In this document: positions 15,974-21,958 of the stretch, piece after piece | Layout: every line of letters starts with the position of its first letter | How positions within the stretch are numbered: position 1 is the stretch's first letter | Assembly: GCA_900545825.1 (NCBI GenBank) | Contig: URAS01000020.1 | Location: 1-23,158, forward strand | Reading direction: 5' to 3' | Length of the DNA stretch: 23,158 nt | Source of the DNA: an uncultured Actinomyces sp. | Lineage (GTDB): Bacteria; Actinomycetota; Actinomycetes; Actinomycetales; Actinomycetaceae | The notes under the pieces: generated by a model | Databases searched by the model: none | What the model was told of the DNA's origin: nothing | What the model saw: only the letters and a program-made list of their open reading frames with translations | Translations under genes and position numbers: made by a program

Positions 15974-16585
15974 ATGGTTGCAGAGGTTGTGCTGTTCGAC
16001 GTTGGGGGTGTGTTGTCGGGAGGCGGCCCGCGCGAACGCGAGGTGGCACGGATCCTCGGGCTGGGTAGCGCGGCAATGCCGGATGTTCGCCGGGCGATCT
16101 GGGCCTATCGCGATGGGTACGACCTGGGGATGCCGGAGGATGAATACTGGTCGCGGGTGGCGGCGGATTGCGGCCTGAAGCTCGGCTCGCCGACTCTCGA
16201 GCGGCTGATTGACGAGGACCGGTCGCAGTGGGCGCAGCCTTTTCCCGAGGTCGTCCCGCTGCTTGCCGCCCTCAGGAATAGCCGCACGCGGACGGTGGTG
16301 CTGTCGAATGCGTCGCACCTATTGGGCGAGTATTTCGTTTCCCGGCGATGGACTCGGGGAGTGTTCGAGCGCTGTTTCTTTTCGGCGGATACGGGTTACG
16401 CCAAGCCGAACCCCAGGGCCTTCGAGATCGCCCTCGAAGCAGTAGGCGTTGAGCCTGCTCAGGTGACGTTTTTCGATGATCGTGAGGTCAACGTTGCAGC
16501 CGCGTGTTCGCTGGGTATTGACGGGCGGGTGTGGGAGCGCCCCGGCATGGCCGATCGTGTGGCGGCGAATCTGGGGGTTTCGTAG
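15974..16585 (+). CDS. HAD-superfamily hydrolase (YihX/haloacid dehalogenase-like phosphatase)
   Basis: 203 residues from ATG 15974; an ATG two codons upstream is equally possible, and neither has a clear ribosome site. HAD motifs in order: LFDVGGVL (nucleophile Asp, with Gly instead of the usual second Asp, as in YihX-like proteins), VVLSNAS (motif II Ser), YAKPNPRAF (motif III Lys) and FFDDREVNV (motif IV). A helical cap sits between motifs I and II. The likely activity is dephosphorylation of a small sugar- or polyol-phosphate. The position divergent from the ugp operon makes glycerol-3-phosphate or a sugar phosphate reasonable, but unproven. Confidence 0.85.
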   Translation: MVAEVVLFDVGGVLSGGGPREREVARILGLGSAAMPDVRRAIWAYRDGYDLGMPEDEYWSRVAADCGLKLGSPTLERLIDEDRSQWAQPFPEVVPLLAALRNSRTRTVVLSNASHLLGEYFVSRRWTRGVFERCFFSADTGYAKPNPRAFEIALEAVGVEPAQVTFFDDREVNVAAACSLGIDGRVWERPGMADRVAANLGVS

Positions 16586-16812
16586 GCGTCGGCGAGCCGC
16601 GAATGTGAGACCCGCTTGACGCCCTCTGGCGACAGACGAAGGTCCTAAAAATCCCAATTCAGAGTCAAGAAATTCCAGCATGTGGGACGGCGTCGGCGCT
16701 GGCTAGTCGGTGGTGAAAACTACGACTCAGAACAGGGGCGCCTGACTTGGGTTGCCGGGCGTCTCTTGTCGAAAGGCCGCCCAGGCCACAATCCAGAAGA
16801 GAGGACCCTCCC

Positions 16813-18150
16813 ATGAACAAAGATGTCGAGGCCGTTTACGACGAGGTGCTCAAGCGGAACCCCAACGAGCCCGAGTTCCACCAGGCCGTCCGTGAAGTCC
16901 TGGAGTCGATTGGGCCCGCCGTCGCCAAGCACCCGGAGTACGTCGAGACGAAGCTGCTGGACCGCCTGGTCGAGCCCGAGCGTCAGATCCTGTTCCGGGT
17001 CCCTTGGGTCGACGACAAGGGCCAGGTCCAGGTCAACCGCGGTTACCGCATCGAGTTCAACTCGGCGCTCGGCCCCTACAAGGGCGGCCTGCGTTTCCAC
17101 TCGTCGGTGAACCGCTCGATCCTTAAGTTCCTCGGCTTTGAACAGATCTTTAAGAACGCGTTGACGATGCAGGGCATCGGCGGCGGCAAGGGCGGCTCCG
17201 ACTTTGACCCGCACGGCCGCTCGGACACCGAGGTCATGCGGTTCTGCCAGCAGTTCATGACCGAGCTGTACCGCCACATCGGCGACCAGACCGACGTCCC
17301 CGCCGGCGACATCGGTGTCGGTGGCCGCGAGGTCGGCTACATGTTCGGCATGTACAAGCGCCTGACCAACCGTTTCGAGGCGGGCGTCCTCACCGGCAAG
17401 TCGCTGAAGTGGGGCGGTTCGCTGGCCCGCACCGAGGCCACCGGCTACGGCACCGTCCTCTTCGCCCAGTCGATGCTCGCCGTCAAGGGCGAGGATCTCG
17501 AGGGCAAGCGGATCGCGATCTCCGGCTCCGGTAACGTCGCGATTTACGCGGCCGAGAAGGCGCTGCAGCTGGGCGGCAAGCCGATCACCCTGTCCGACTC
17601 GTCCGGTTGGGTTCTCGATGAGGACGGCATCGACGTCGACCTCGTCAAGCAGATCAAGGAGGTCGAGCGCGGCCGCATCTCCGAGTACGCCGACCGCAAG
17701 CCCGGCGTCAAGTACTTCTCGGGTTCGCGCCCCTGGTCGGTGCCCGTCGACGTGGCGCTGCCGTGTGCGACCCAGAACGAGCTCAACATCGCCGACGCGA
17801 AAGACCTCGTCAAGAACGGCGTCAAGGCCGTCGCCGAGGGCGCCAACATGCCGACCACCCCGGACGCCACCGAGCTGTTCCAGGACGCCGGTATCCTCTT
17901 CGCACCCGGTAAGGCCGCGAACGCCGGCGGTGTCGCCACCTCGGCGCTCGAGATGGAGCAGAACGCGTCGCGTAGCCACTGGACCTTCGAGCAGGCCGAG
18001 GCCAAGCTCACGGCCATCATGAAGGACATTCACGACTCGGCGTACGAGACGTCCGAAGAGTACGGCAAGCCCGGCGACTACGTCATGGGCGCCAACATCG
18101 CGGGCTTCACCCGCGTGGCCGAAGCGATGATGGAACAGGGCATCGTCTAG
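16813..18150 (+). CDS. gdhA: NADP-type glutamate dehydrogenase
   Basis: 445 residues from ATG 16813, preceded by GAGAGGA. It assimilates ammonia by reductive amination of 2-oxoglutarate to glutamate in the cytosol. The hexameric GDH signatures are clear: YKGGLRFHSSVN, the FKNALT segment, GGGKGGSDFDPHGRSD with the catalytic Lys, PAGDIGVGGREVGYMFG, and the dinucleotide fold SGSGNVAIYAAEKA. Length and the N-terminal segment (KRNPNEPEFHQAV) match the bacterial NADP enzyme GdhA. Codon use is strongly biased to G/C-ending codons (AAG, GTC, CTC), consistent with a highly expressed gene. A GC-rich hairpin follows at 18180-18216. Confidence 0.96.
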   Translation: MNKDVEAVYDEVLKRNPNEPEFHQAVREVLESIGPAVAKHPEYVETKLLDRLVEPERQILFRVPWVDDKGQVQVNRGYRIEFNSALGPYKGGLRFHSSVNRSILKFLGFEQIFKNALTMQGIGGGKGGSDFDPHGRSDTEVMRFCQQFMTELYRHIGDQTDVPAGDIGVGGREVGYMFGMYKRLTNRFEAGVLTGKSLKWGGSLARTEATGYGTVLFAQSMLAVKGEDLEGKRIAISGSGNVAIYAAEKALQLGGKPITLSDSSGWVLDEDGIDVDLVKQIKEVERGRISEYADRKPGVKYFSGSRPWSVPVDVALPCATQNELNIADAKDLVKNGVKAVAEGANMPTTPDATELFQDAGILFAPGKAANAGGVATSALEMEQNASRSHWTFEQAEAKLTAIMKDIHDSAYETSEEYGKPGDYVMGANIAGFTRVAEAMMEQGIV

Positions 18151-18179
18151 TTCCTCGGAGCCGTTTCGAGTTCCTTTCG

Positions 18180-18216
18180 GCGGGCCCGCTTCCCTTTTCG
18201 TGGGGGGCGGGCCCGC
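18180..18216 (+). terminator. GC-rich hairpin after gdhA
   Basis: GCGGGCCCGC occurs at 18180-18189 and 18207-18216. The unit is self-complementary, so the two copies can pair into a 10-bp stem with a 17-base loop, or each can fold alone. It lies 30 bp after the gdhA stop. There is no T tract, so termination is likely but not certain. Confidence 0.6.
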
Positions 18217-18280
18217 TCGCGTGTGTGAGGCGTGGTGGGGTGAGGGCCGAAGCGTGGCCGCGGTGAGGTGCGCCCGGATA

Positions 18281-18360
18281 GTGAACGTGATCTTAAAGGG
18301 TCACGTTCACCGGTTTGGGGGCATGAACGTGATGAAAGCATCCAGAAGGATCACGTTCAC
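18281..18360 (+). repeat. Paired-hairpin repeat, full copy 3
   Basis: Full element in plus orientation, preceded by CGCCCGGATA. Hairpin 1 is GTGAACGTGATC-TTAAAG-GGTCACGTTCAC (12-bp stem with one T-G wobble). Then comes CGGTTTGGGGGC, then the asymmetric hairpin TGAACGTGAT...ATCACGTTCA with inner ATCC-AGAA-GGAT. It lies 130 bp after gdhA. Confidence 0.93.
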
Positions 18361-18412
18361 GGGGGTGGGCTGCGCCGGGGGCCGGTCGTGGACGCCGCGG
18401 CGGGGTCGGCCG

Positions 18413-18471
18413 CCAAACTGCACTGTGAAACGTGGCCAAAGTGCACTGCGAAAAGAGGCCAAACTGCACTG
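18413..18471 (+). repeat. Tandem array of 23-bp units (CCAAACTGCACTG type)
   Basis: Units at 18413-18435 and 18436-18458 match at 19 of 23 positions; a third partial unit is at 18459-18471. Each reads (G)CCAAA-C/G-TGCACTG...GAAA..., and the period of 23 bp equals that of the array at 922-1005. It lies between copy 3 of the hairpin repeat and the left 55-bp direct repeat of the ATPase cassette. Confidence 0.85.
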
Positions 18472-18516
18472 GGCGGGGCGCGGCGGGTGTGGTCGGGGCC
18501 GCGGAGGTGCGTCACG

Positions 18517-18571
18517 GTGGCGGAATGGCGCCGAAAAGTGGCTTTTAAACAGCTTTAAACACGAATAAACA
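18517..18571 (+). repeat. 55-bp direct repeat, left copy, upstream of the AAA+ ATPase
   Basis: Identical at 53 of 55 positions to 19778-19832. It includes CGAAAAGTGGC, then three AAAC-ending blocks spaced 10 bp apart (TTTAAACAGC, TTTAAACACG, AATAAACA), that is, on one face of the helix. It ends 28 bp before the ATPase ATG, so it may contain that gene's promoter or operator. Confidence 0.92.
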
Positions 18572-18599
18572 TGTAGGCTGGAGACAGGGGGTGGTGACC

Positions 18600-19760
18600 A
18601 TGGCGAATCCGTTTACACCGACCATGGGGGCGACGCCGCGAGCTTTCGTGGGCCGTGACGCTTTTCTGGCCGACATCGGCATGGCCCTGGACCAGGGGCC
18701 GGGCTCCCTCGAGTTCGTTACTCTGATCACCGGGCAGCGGGGCACCGGCAAGACTGCGATGCTCAATGCGATTCAGGATCTCGCCGCCGAGCGGTCGTGG
18801 TACGTCATCTCCGAGACCGCGACGAGCGGGTTTATGAAGCGACTGACGGCCGCAGCGTGGCAGATCTACGGTGAAATCGGTGGTACTCAATCGCGCCGAC
18901 AAGTCACCGGGGCGACGATTGGGCCGGTGTCGATCAGCAGCAGCGTGAGCGACGTGTACACGCCGGCAGTGCAGCTGCGAGAATTGTTGACCAAAATTAC
19001 AGACCTACAATCGCGAGACGATTCGCGATTGCATCAAGATTCAGTTGGTATCCTGATTACGCTTGACGAGCTTCATCATTCTAATGTTGATGAAGTAGTC
19101 GAGTTCGCCACGACGATTCAACATATGGTTCGCGAAGGGCGGCTAGTGGCCGTGGCGATGGCCGCTATTCCCAGCGCCGTCGAGCCGCTGTTGGCGGATG
19201 CGGCCGGCACTAACCCCATTACGTTCTTACGCCGAGCGAATCGGGTGATCCTCGGTAAGATCGAGGGGGCGGACGTGCGCCAAGGCCTCGTGCGGCCTGT
19301 GGAATCGATCGGGATGACGTGGTCCCCGCATGCCCTTGAGACAGCGGTTGAAGCAACCGGCGGATATCCGTTCATGATCCAACTTGTGGGATATGAGTGT
19401 GTTAAGCGATCGCACGAAAGTATTATTTCTTTTGAGGTGGCTCAAGCGGCTGTCGAGGCTGCGCAACAAAGATTAGGGCAGCTCGTTCACGAACCGGCTT
19501 TACGGGATTTGTCCCGGCTTGATCAGGGATTCCTGATCGCGATGAGCGAGGATGACGGGCCGTCGGAGATTGGCGTGATAGCCCAGCGGCTACACGTCAG
19601 TCCACAGCAAGCCAACACATATAAGAATCGACTGCTCGACGCTCAGATGATCGAACAGGTCGAGCGAGGTCGGTACACGATCTCGTTGCCCTACATGCGT
19701 GAGTATCTGCGGAAGTACGGTGAGCGCTTTGGACCCGAGGTAGCCGAGGGGTCTGACTGA
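18600..19760 (+). CDS. Orc1/Cdc6-like AAA+ ATPase with C-terminal winged helix
   Basis: 386 residues from ATG 18600. GTG codons at 18591 and 18594 are alternatives, and GGAG at 18580 suits 18591. An N-terminal TPRAFVGRD segment leads to Walker A GQRGTGKT (45-52) and Walker B ILITLDELHH (151-160; D156, E157). The lid segment EATGGYPFMIQLVGYE (about 251-266) is typical of the archaeal-type ATPase group related to Orc1/Cdc6. A winged helix-turn-helix follows at about 300-372 (DDGPSEIGVIAQRLHVSPQQANTYKNRL in two parts). The protein should bind ATP and DNA. Its role is not established: candidates are an NTP-dependent regulator, a replication or partition factor, or part of a mobile or defence element. 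The middle of the gene has lower GC, and 55-bp direct repeats flank it on both sides. Confidence 0.85.
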   Translation: MANPFTPTMGATPRAFVGRDAFLADIGMALDQGPGSLEFVTLITGQRGTGKTAMLNAIQDLAAERSWYVISETATSGFMKRLTAAAWQIYGEIGGTQSRRQVTGATIGPVSISSSVSDVYTPAVQLRELLTKITDLQSRDDSRLHQDSVGILITLDELHHSNVDEVVEFATTIQHMVREGRLVAVAMAAIPSAVEPLLADAAGTNPITFLRRANRVILGKIEGADVRQGLVRPVESIGMTWSPHALETAVEATGGYPFMIQLVGYECVKRSHESIISFEVAQAAVEAAQQRLGQLVHEPALRDLSRLDQGFLIAMSEDDGPSEIGVIAQRLHVSPQQANTYKNRLLDAQMIEQVERGRYTISLPYMREYLRKYGERFGPEVAEGSD

Positions 19761-19777
19761 TCGTCGAGTCGCGGAAA

Positions 19778-19832
19778 GTGGTGGAATAGCGCCGAAAAGT
19801 GGCTTTTAAACAGCTTTAAACACGAATAAACA
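19778..19832 (+). repeat. 55-bp direct repeat, right copy, downstream of the AAA+ ATPase
   Basis: It begins 17 bp after the ATPase stop codon and differs from the left copy at only two bases (T for C, A for G). The copies are 1,261 bp apart start to start, so recombination between them would remove the whole gene and leave a single repeat. Confidence 0.92.
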
Positions 19833-19934
19833 AGCGGCCCGCCGCACGGGCGTCGCGGGGGCATCGCGGGGTGCCGTCAGCGGGCGTCGCCCTCGGGTGA
19901 GCGTGGCTGGTCAGCAGGCGCCGCCGCCCGGATA

Positions 19935-20013
19935 GTGAACGTGACTTAAAAGGTCACGTTCACCGGTTTTGGGGCATGAACGTGATGAAAGCGTCCAGAA
20001 AGGTCACGTTCAC
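19935..20013 (+). repeat. Paired-hairpin repeat, full copy 4
   Basis: Preceded by GCCCGGATA as in copy 3. Hairpin 1 has perfect 11-bp arms, GTGAACGTGAC...GTCACGTTCAC, around TTAAAAG; hairpin 2 is TGAACGTGA...TCACGTTCA. It is placed between the convergent ATPase and PTS_EIIC_2 genes, 39 bp from the end of the latter. Confidence 0.93.
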
Positions 20014-20052
20014 GGGGGTGGCTCGCGGGCCGGCTAGGCGAGGGCGGCCGCG

Positions 20053-21117
20053 TCAGGCGAGGGCCATGTCGCCGGGCTTGATCCAGCCTTTCTTGCGCAT
20101 GAGCTCGGAGAACAGCAGCGTCAGCGCGGCCGGCGCGATGAAGTGCATGAGGGCGATCATCGCGACCAGCTGGGCCGAGCCCGTGTGTTCCGCCATGACG
20201 TTCCACGTCATCAGCTGCCCGACCAGGCCGGACGTGCCCATGCCGCCGCCGGCCGCGTTGTTCTCCATGTGGAAGACCATCGTCGAAATCGGCCCGAGTA
20301 TCGCGCTCGCGAGTGTCGGCGGAATCCAGATCAGCGGGTGCCGCACGATATTGGGGACCTGGAGCATCGACGTGCCCAAACCCTGCGAGATCAGGCCAGA
20401 CACCTTGTTCTCGCGGTAGCTGGCGACGGCGAAACCGACCATCTGGGCGCTGCAGCCGACGGTCGCCGCGCCCGCCGCGAGCCCGGACAGCCCGAGGATG
20501 ATCGACAGCGCCGCCGACGAAATCGGTAGCGTCAAAATCATCCCCATGATGACGGCGACGATAATCCCCATGAGGAAAGGCTGGCGTTGGGTGCCCCAGT
20601 TGATGAGCTCACCGAGCGACACCATCATCCGCGAAATCGACGGGCCGATCGCTAGGCCGACGATCGACCCCGAGGTGACCGTGACAAACGGCGTGACGAG
20701 GATGTCGACCGGGGTTTTCTGCGACACCAGGCGCCCCAGCTCGACGGCGACGAACGACGCAAGGAACGCGCCCAGCGGCTCGCCGGGTCCGCTCAAATGC
20801 ATGGTGAGGCCGTCGACGATGCCACCGGTGAGGATCTTCGCGGCGTGCGCCCCCACCATGCCCGCGACGCCGGTGCCGACGACGACAAAGGTCTGCGCCT
20901 CTAGGCGATGCGCCACGCCGATACCGATGCCGGCGCCGGTGAGCATCGACGCGATCGAGCCGATAAGGACGAGGAAATGGCCGATCACACCGGGGATAAA
21001 GTGGCCGATCTGAATCATGATCGTCCCGATAATCAACGTGGCGAACAGGCCGTGCGCCATGCCGGTCAGGCCGTCGATGAAGAACCGCGTGGCCCATTTT
21101 TTGATTGTTGCACTCAT
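20053..21117 (-). CDS. PTS_EIIC_2-family membrane transporter (PfoR-type EIIC without EIIA/EIIB)
   Basis: 354 residues. ATG 21117 is chosen because the frame's earlier start (21159) lies inside the promoter-operator. It opens with FFIDGLTGMAHGLFATLIIGTI, the signature of the PF13303 EIIC-like family, followed by about nine or ten helices and a short tail (KKGWIKPGDMALA). A conserved-looking loop, VFHMENNAAGGGMGTSGLVGQ, lies about 70 residues from the end. No EIIA, EIIB, HPr or sugar enzyme is nearby, so it may work as a stand-alone permease. The adjacent niacin-repressor gene and the operator at its promoter raise the possibility that it carries a vitamin B3-type compound; this is inference. 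Confidence 0.82.
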   Translation of the reverse strand: MSATIKKWATRFFIDGLTGMAHGLFATLIIGTIMIQIGHFIPGVIGHFLVLIGSIASMLTGAGIGIGVAHRLEAQTFVVVGTGVAGMVGAHAAKILTGGIVDGLTMHLSGPGEPLGAFLASFVAVELGRLVSQKTPVDILVTPFVTVTSGSIVGLAIGPSISRMMVSLGELINWGTQRQPFLMGIIVAVIMGMILTLPISSAALSIILGLSGLAAGAATVGCSAQMVGFAVASYRENKVSGLISQGLGTSMLQVPNIVRHPLIWIPPTLASAILGPISTMVFHMENNAAGGGMGTSGLVGQLMTWNVMAEHTGSAQLVAMIALMHFIAPAALTLLFSELMRKKGWIKPGDMALA

Positions 21118-21148
21118 GCTGCTGATGTCGCTTCCGGTCGAGACGGGG

Positions 21149-21175
21149 TGTCTATACATCTAACTAGACATCATA
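21149..21175 (-). promoter_or_regulatory. Palindromic operator overlapping the PTS_EIIC_2 promoter
   Basis: TGTCTA (21149-21154) and TAGACA (21165-21170) form a perfect 6+6 inverted repeat with a 10-bp gap. On the minus strand it directly follows a -10-like TATGAT (21170-21175), so a bound protein would cover the transcription start. The centre-to-centre half-site spacing (16 bp) suits a dimeric helix-turn-helix repressor. NiaR, encoded just upstream, is the obvious candidate. Confidence 0.55.
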
Positions 21176-21202
21176 CAGGAGGGTGGCGCCATCGCCCGCA
21201 TA

Positions 21203-21283
21203 GTGAACGTGACCTTAAAAGGCCACGTTCACGGGTTTGGGGGGCATGAACATGATGAAAGCGTCCAGAAAGGTCACGTTCAC
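21203..21283 (+). repeat. Paired-hairpin repeat, full copy 5
   Basis: Preceded by CGCCCGCATA. Hairpin 1 is GTGAACGTGACC-TTAAAA-GGCCACGTTCAC: the inner CC/GG pair is kept while one A-C mismatch has arisen. Hairpin 2 has a CATGAACATGATG variant on the left arm. It lies 9 bp after the niaR stop codon and upstream of the PTS_EIIC_2 promoter. Confidence 0.92.
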
Positions 21284-21292
21284 GGGGTGGGG

Positions 21293-21844
21293 CTAGCTGT
21301 GCCGGGGCTCGTCCTCGTGGACGAGGATGCCGCAGGCGTCGAGGGCGGCCTCGATGCGGTCGAGGGCGTCGGCGCTGGGGGCGGTGATGGTGTGGCGGTG
21401 GTAGCCGTCGGTGAGCTCGGCGAGGGCGTGCCCCTTCGCAAACGCCGCGAGGAATCGGCGCAGGTCGGAGGGGGAATAGACCTCGATGGGGGCGCTGATC
21501 GTCCCGTAAACCGGGTGGTCGATTGTCACGTCGATGACGTGGCCGCCGTAGTCGACGATGGTCGTGAGCTCGCGTTCAACGTCGGCCGGCGTGTGCCGCA
21601 CGGCGATGACCCGCCGGTGTGGCGAGACCTGCGGGCAGACGTAGCCGCCGGTCGTTGCGACGATGTCGACGCCCTGCGCCCGCAGCACGCCGATGTCGTT
21701 GACGATGACCTGGCGGGTGACGCGGAAGCGCTCGCCCAGCGCGGACGCGGTGATTGGGGTGGTCGACCGTGCGAGGAGCTCGCGGATCGCGTCGCGCCGT
21801 TCGGCGACGGTGAGCTTGCCCGGTCGTCCTGTCATAGGGACCAT
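21293..21844 (-). CDS. niaR: NiaR-type niacin-responsive transcriptional repressor (HTH_11 + 3H domain)
   Basis: 183 residues from ATG 21844; ATG 21835 is also possible and neither has a clear ribosome site. An N-terminal winged helix (about 12-68, with ITASALGERFRVTRQVIVNDI) is followed by a 3H domain. Its metal and ligand positions are preserved: RHTPADVEREL (H84, E92), DYGGHVIDVTIDHPVYG and LTDGYHRHT (H149, H151). This is the pattern of NiaR/YrxA, which binds nicotinic acid with a metal and represses NAD synthesis or niacin-uptake genes. No nad genes are in the window. The next gene in the same direction is the PTS_EIIC_2 transporter, separated by a hairpin repeat and carrying its own operator. 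Confidence 0.88.
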   Translation of the reverse strand: MVPMTGRPGKLTVAERRDAIRELLARSTTPITASALGERFRVTRQVIVNDIGVLRAQGVDIVATTGGYVCPQVSPHRRVIAVRHTPADVERELTTIVDYGGHVIDVTIDHPVYGTISAPIEVYSPSDLRRFLAAFAKGHALAELTDGYHRHTITAPSADALDRIEAALDACGILVHEDEPRHS

Positions 21845-21925
21845 GTTAGCGAAAAGTGGCGGGACGAGGGGGTGCTTGCCGGGCGGCCGGGGAGTAATAC
21901 GAAAAAGGGTGTGCAGTGGGTGGCC

Positions 21926-21958
21926 ATGCAGGACGACCTGGGGGAATTTGAGCCATGA
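21926..21958 (+). CDS. Possible 10-codon leader ORF overlapping the RelA/SpoT gene
   Basis: ATG 21926 opens a short frame (MQDDLGEFEP) whose TGA overlaps the next ATG as ATGA (21955-21958). A GTG at 21911 would add five codons. The overlap would permit translational coupling to the synthetase N-terminus, which otherwise has no good ribosome site. It may be a leader peptide or the tail of a lost upstream gene. Too short to be sure it is translated. Confidence 0.3.
   Translation: MQDDLGEFEP

Noticed and set aside
16720..18033. 437-codon minus-strand frame opposite gdhA
   Set aside because: Antisense shadow of gdhA with Leu/Val/Asp-rich composition and no family motifs.
18180..18590. Insertion sequence or attachment site after gdhA
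   Set aside because: The repeats are dense, but there is no transposase or integrase frame, no tRNA end and no terminal inverted repeats around the block, so I describe the repeats individually.
20053..21159. Complete PTS sugar transporter
   Set aside because: Only an EIIC-like membrane protein is present. No EIIA/EIIB domains or phosphorylation-site histidine or cysteine modules are fused or adjacent.
21203..21958. 251-codon plus-strand frame across niaR and the leader ORF
   Set aside because: It begins inside a hairpin repeat and reads niaR antisense. Only the last 10-15 codons, outside niaR, were considered as a possible leader.
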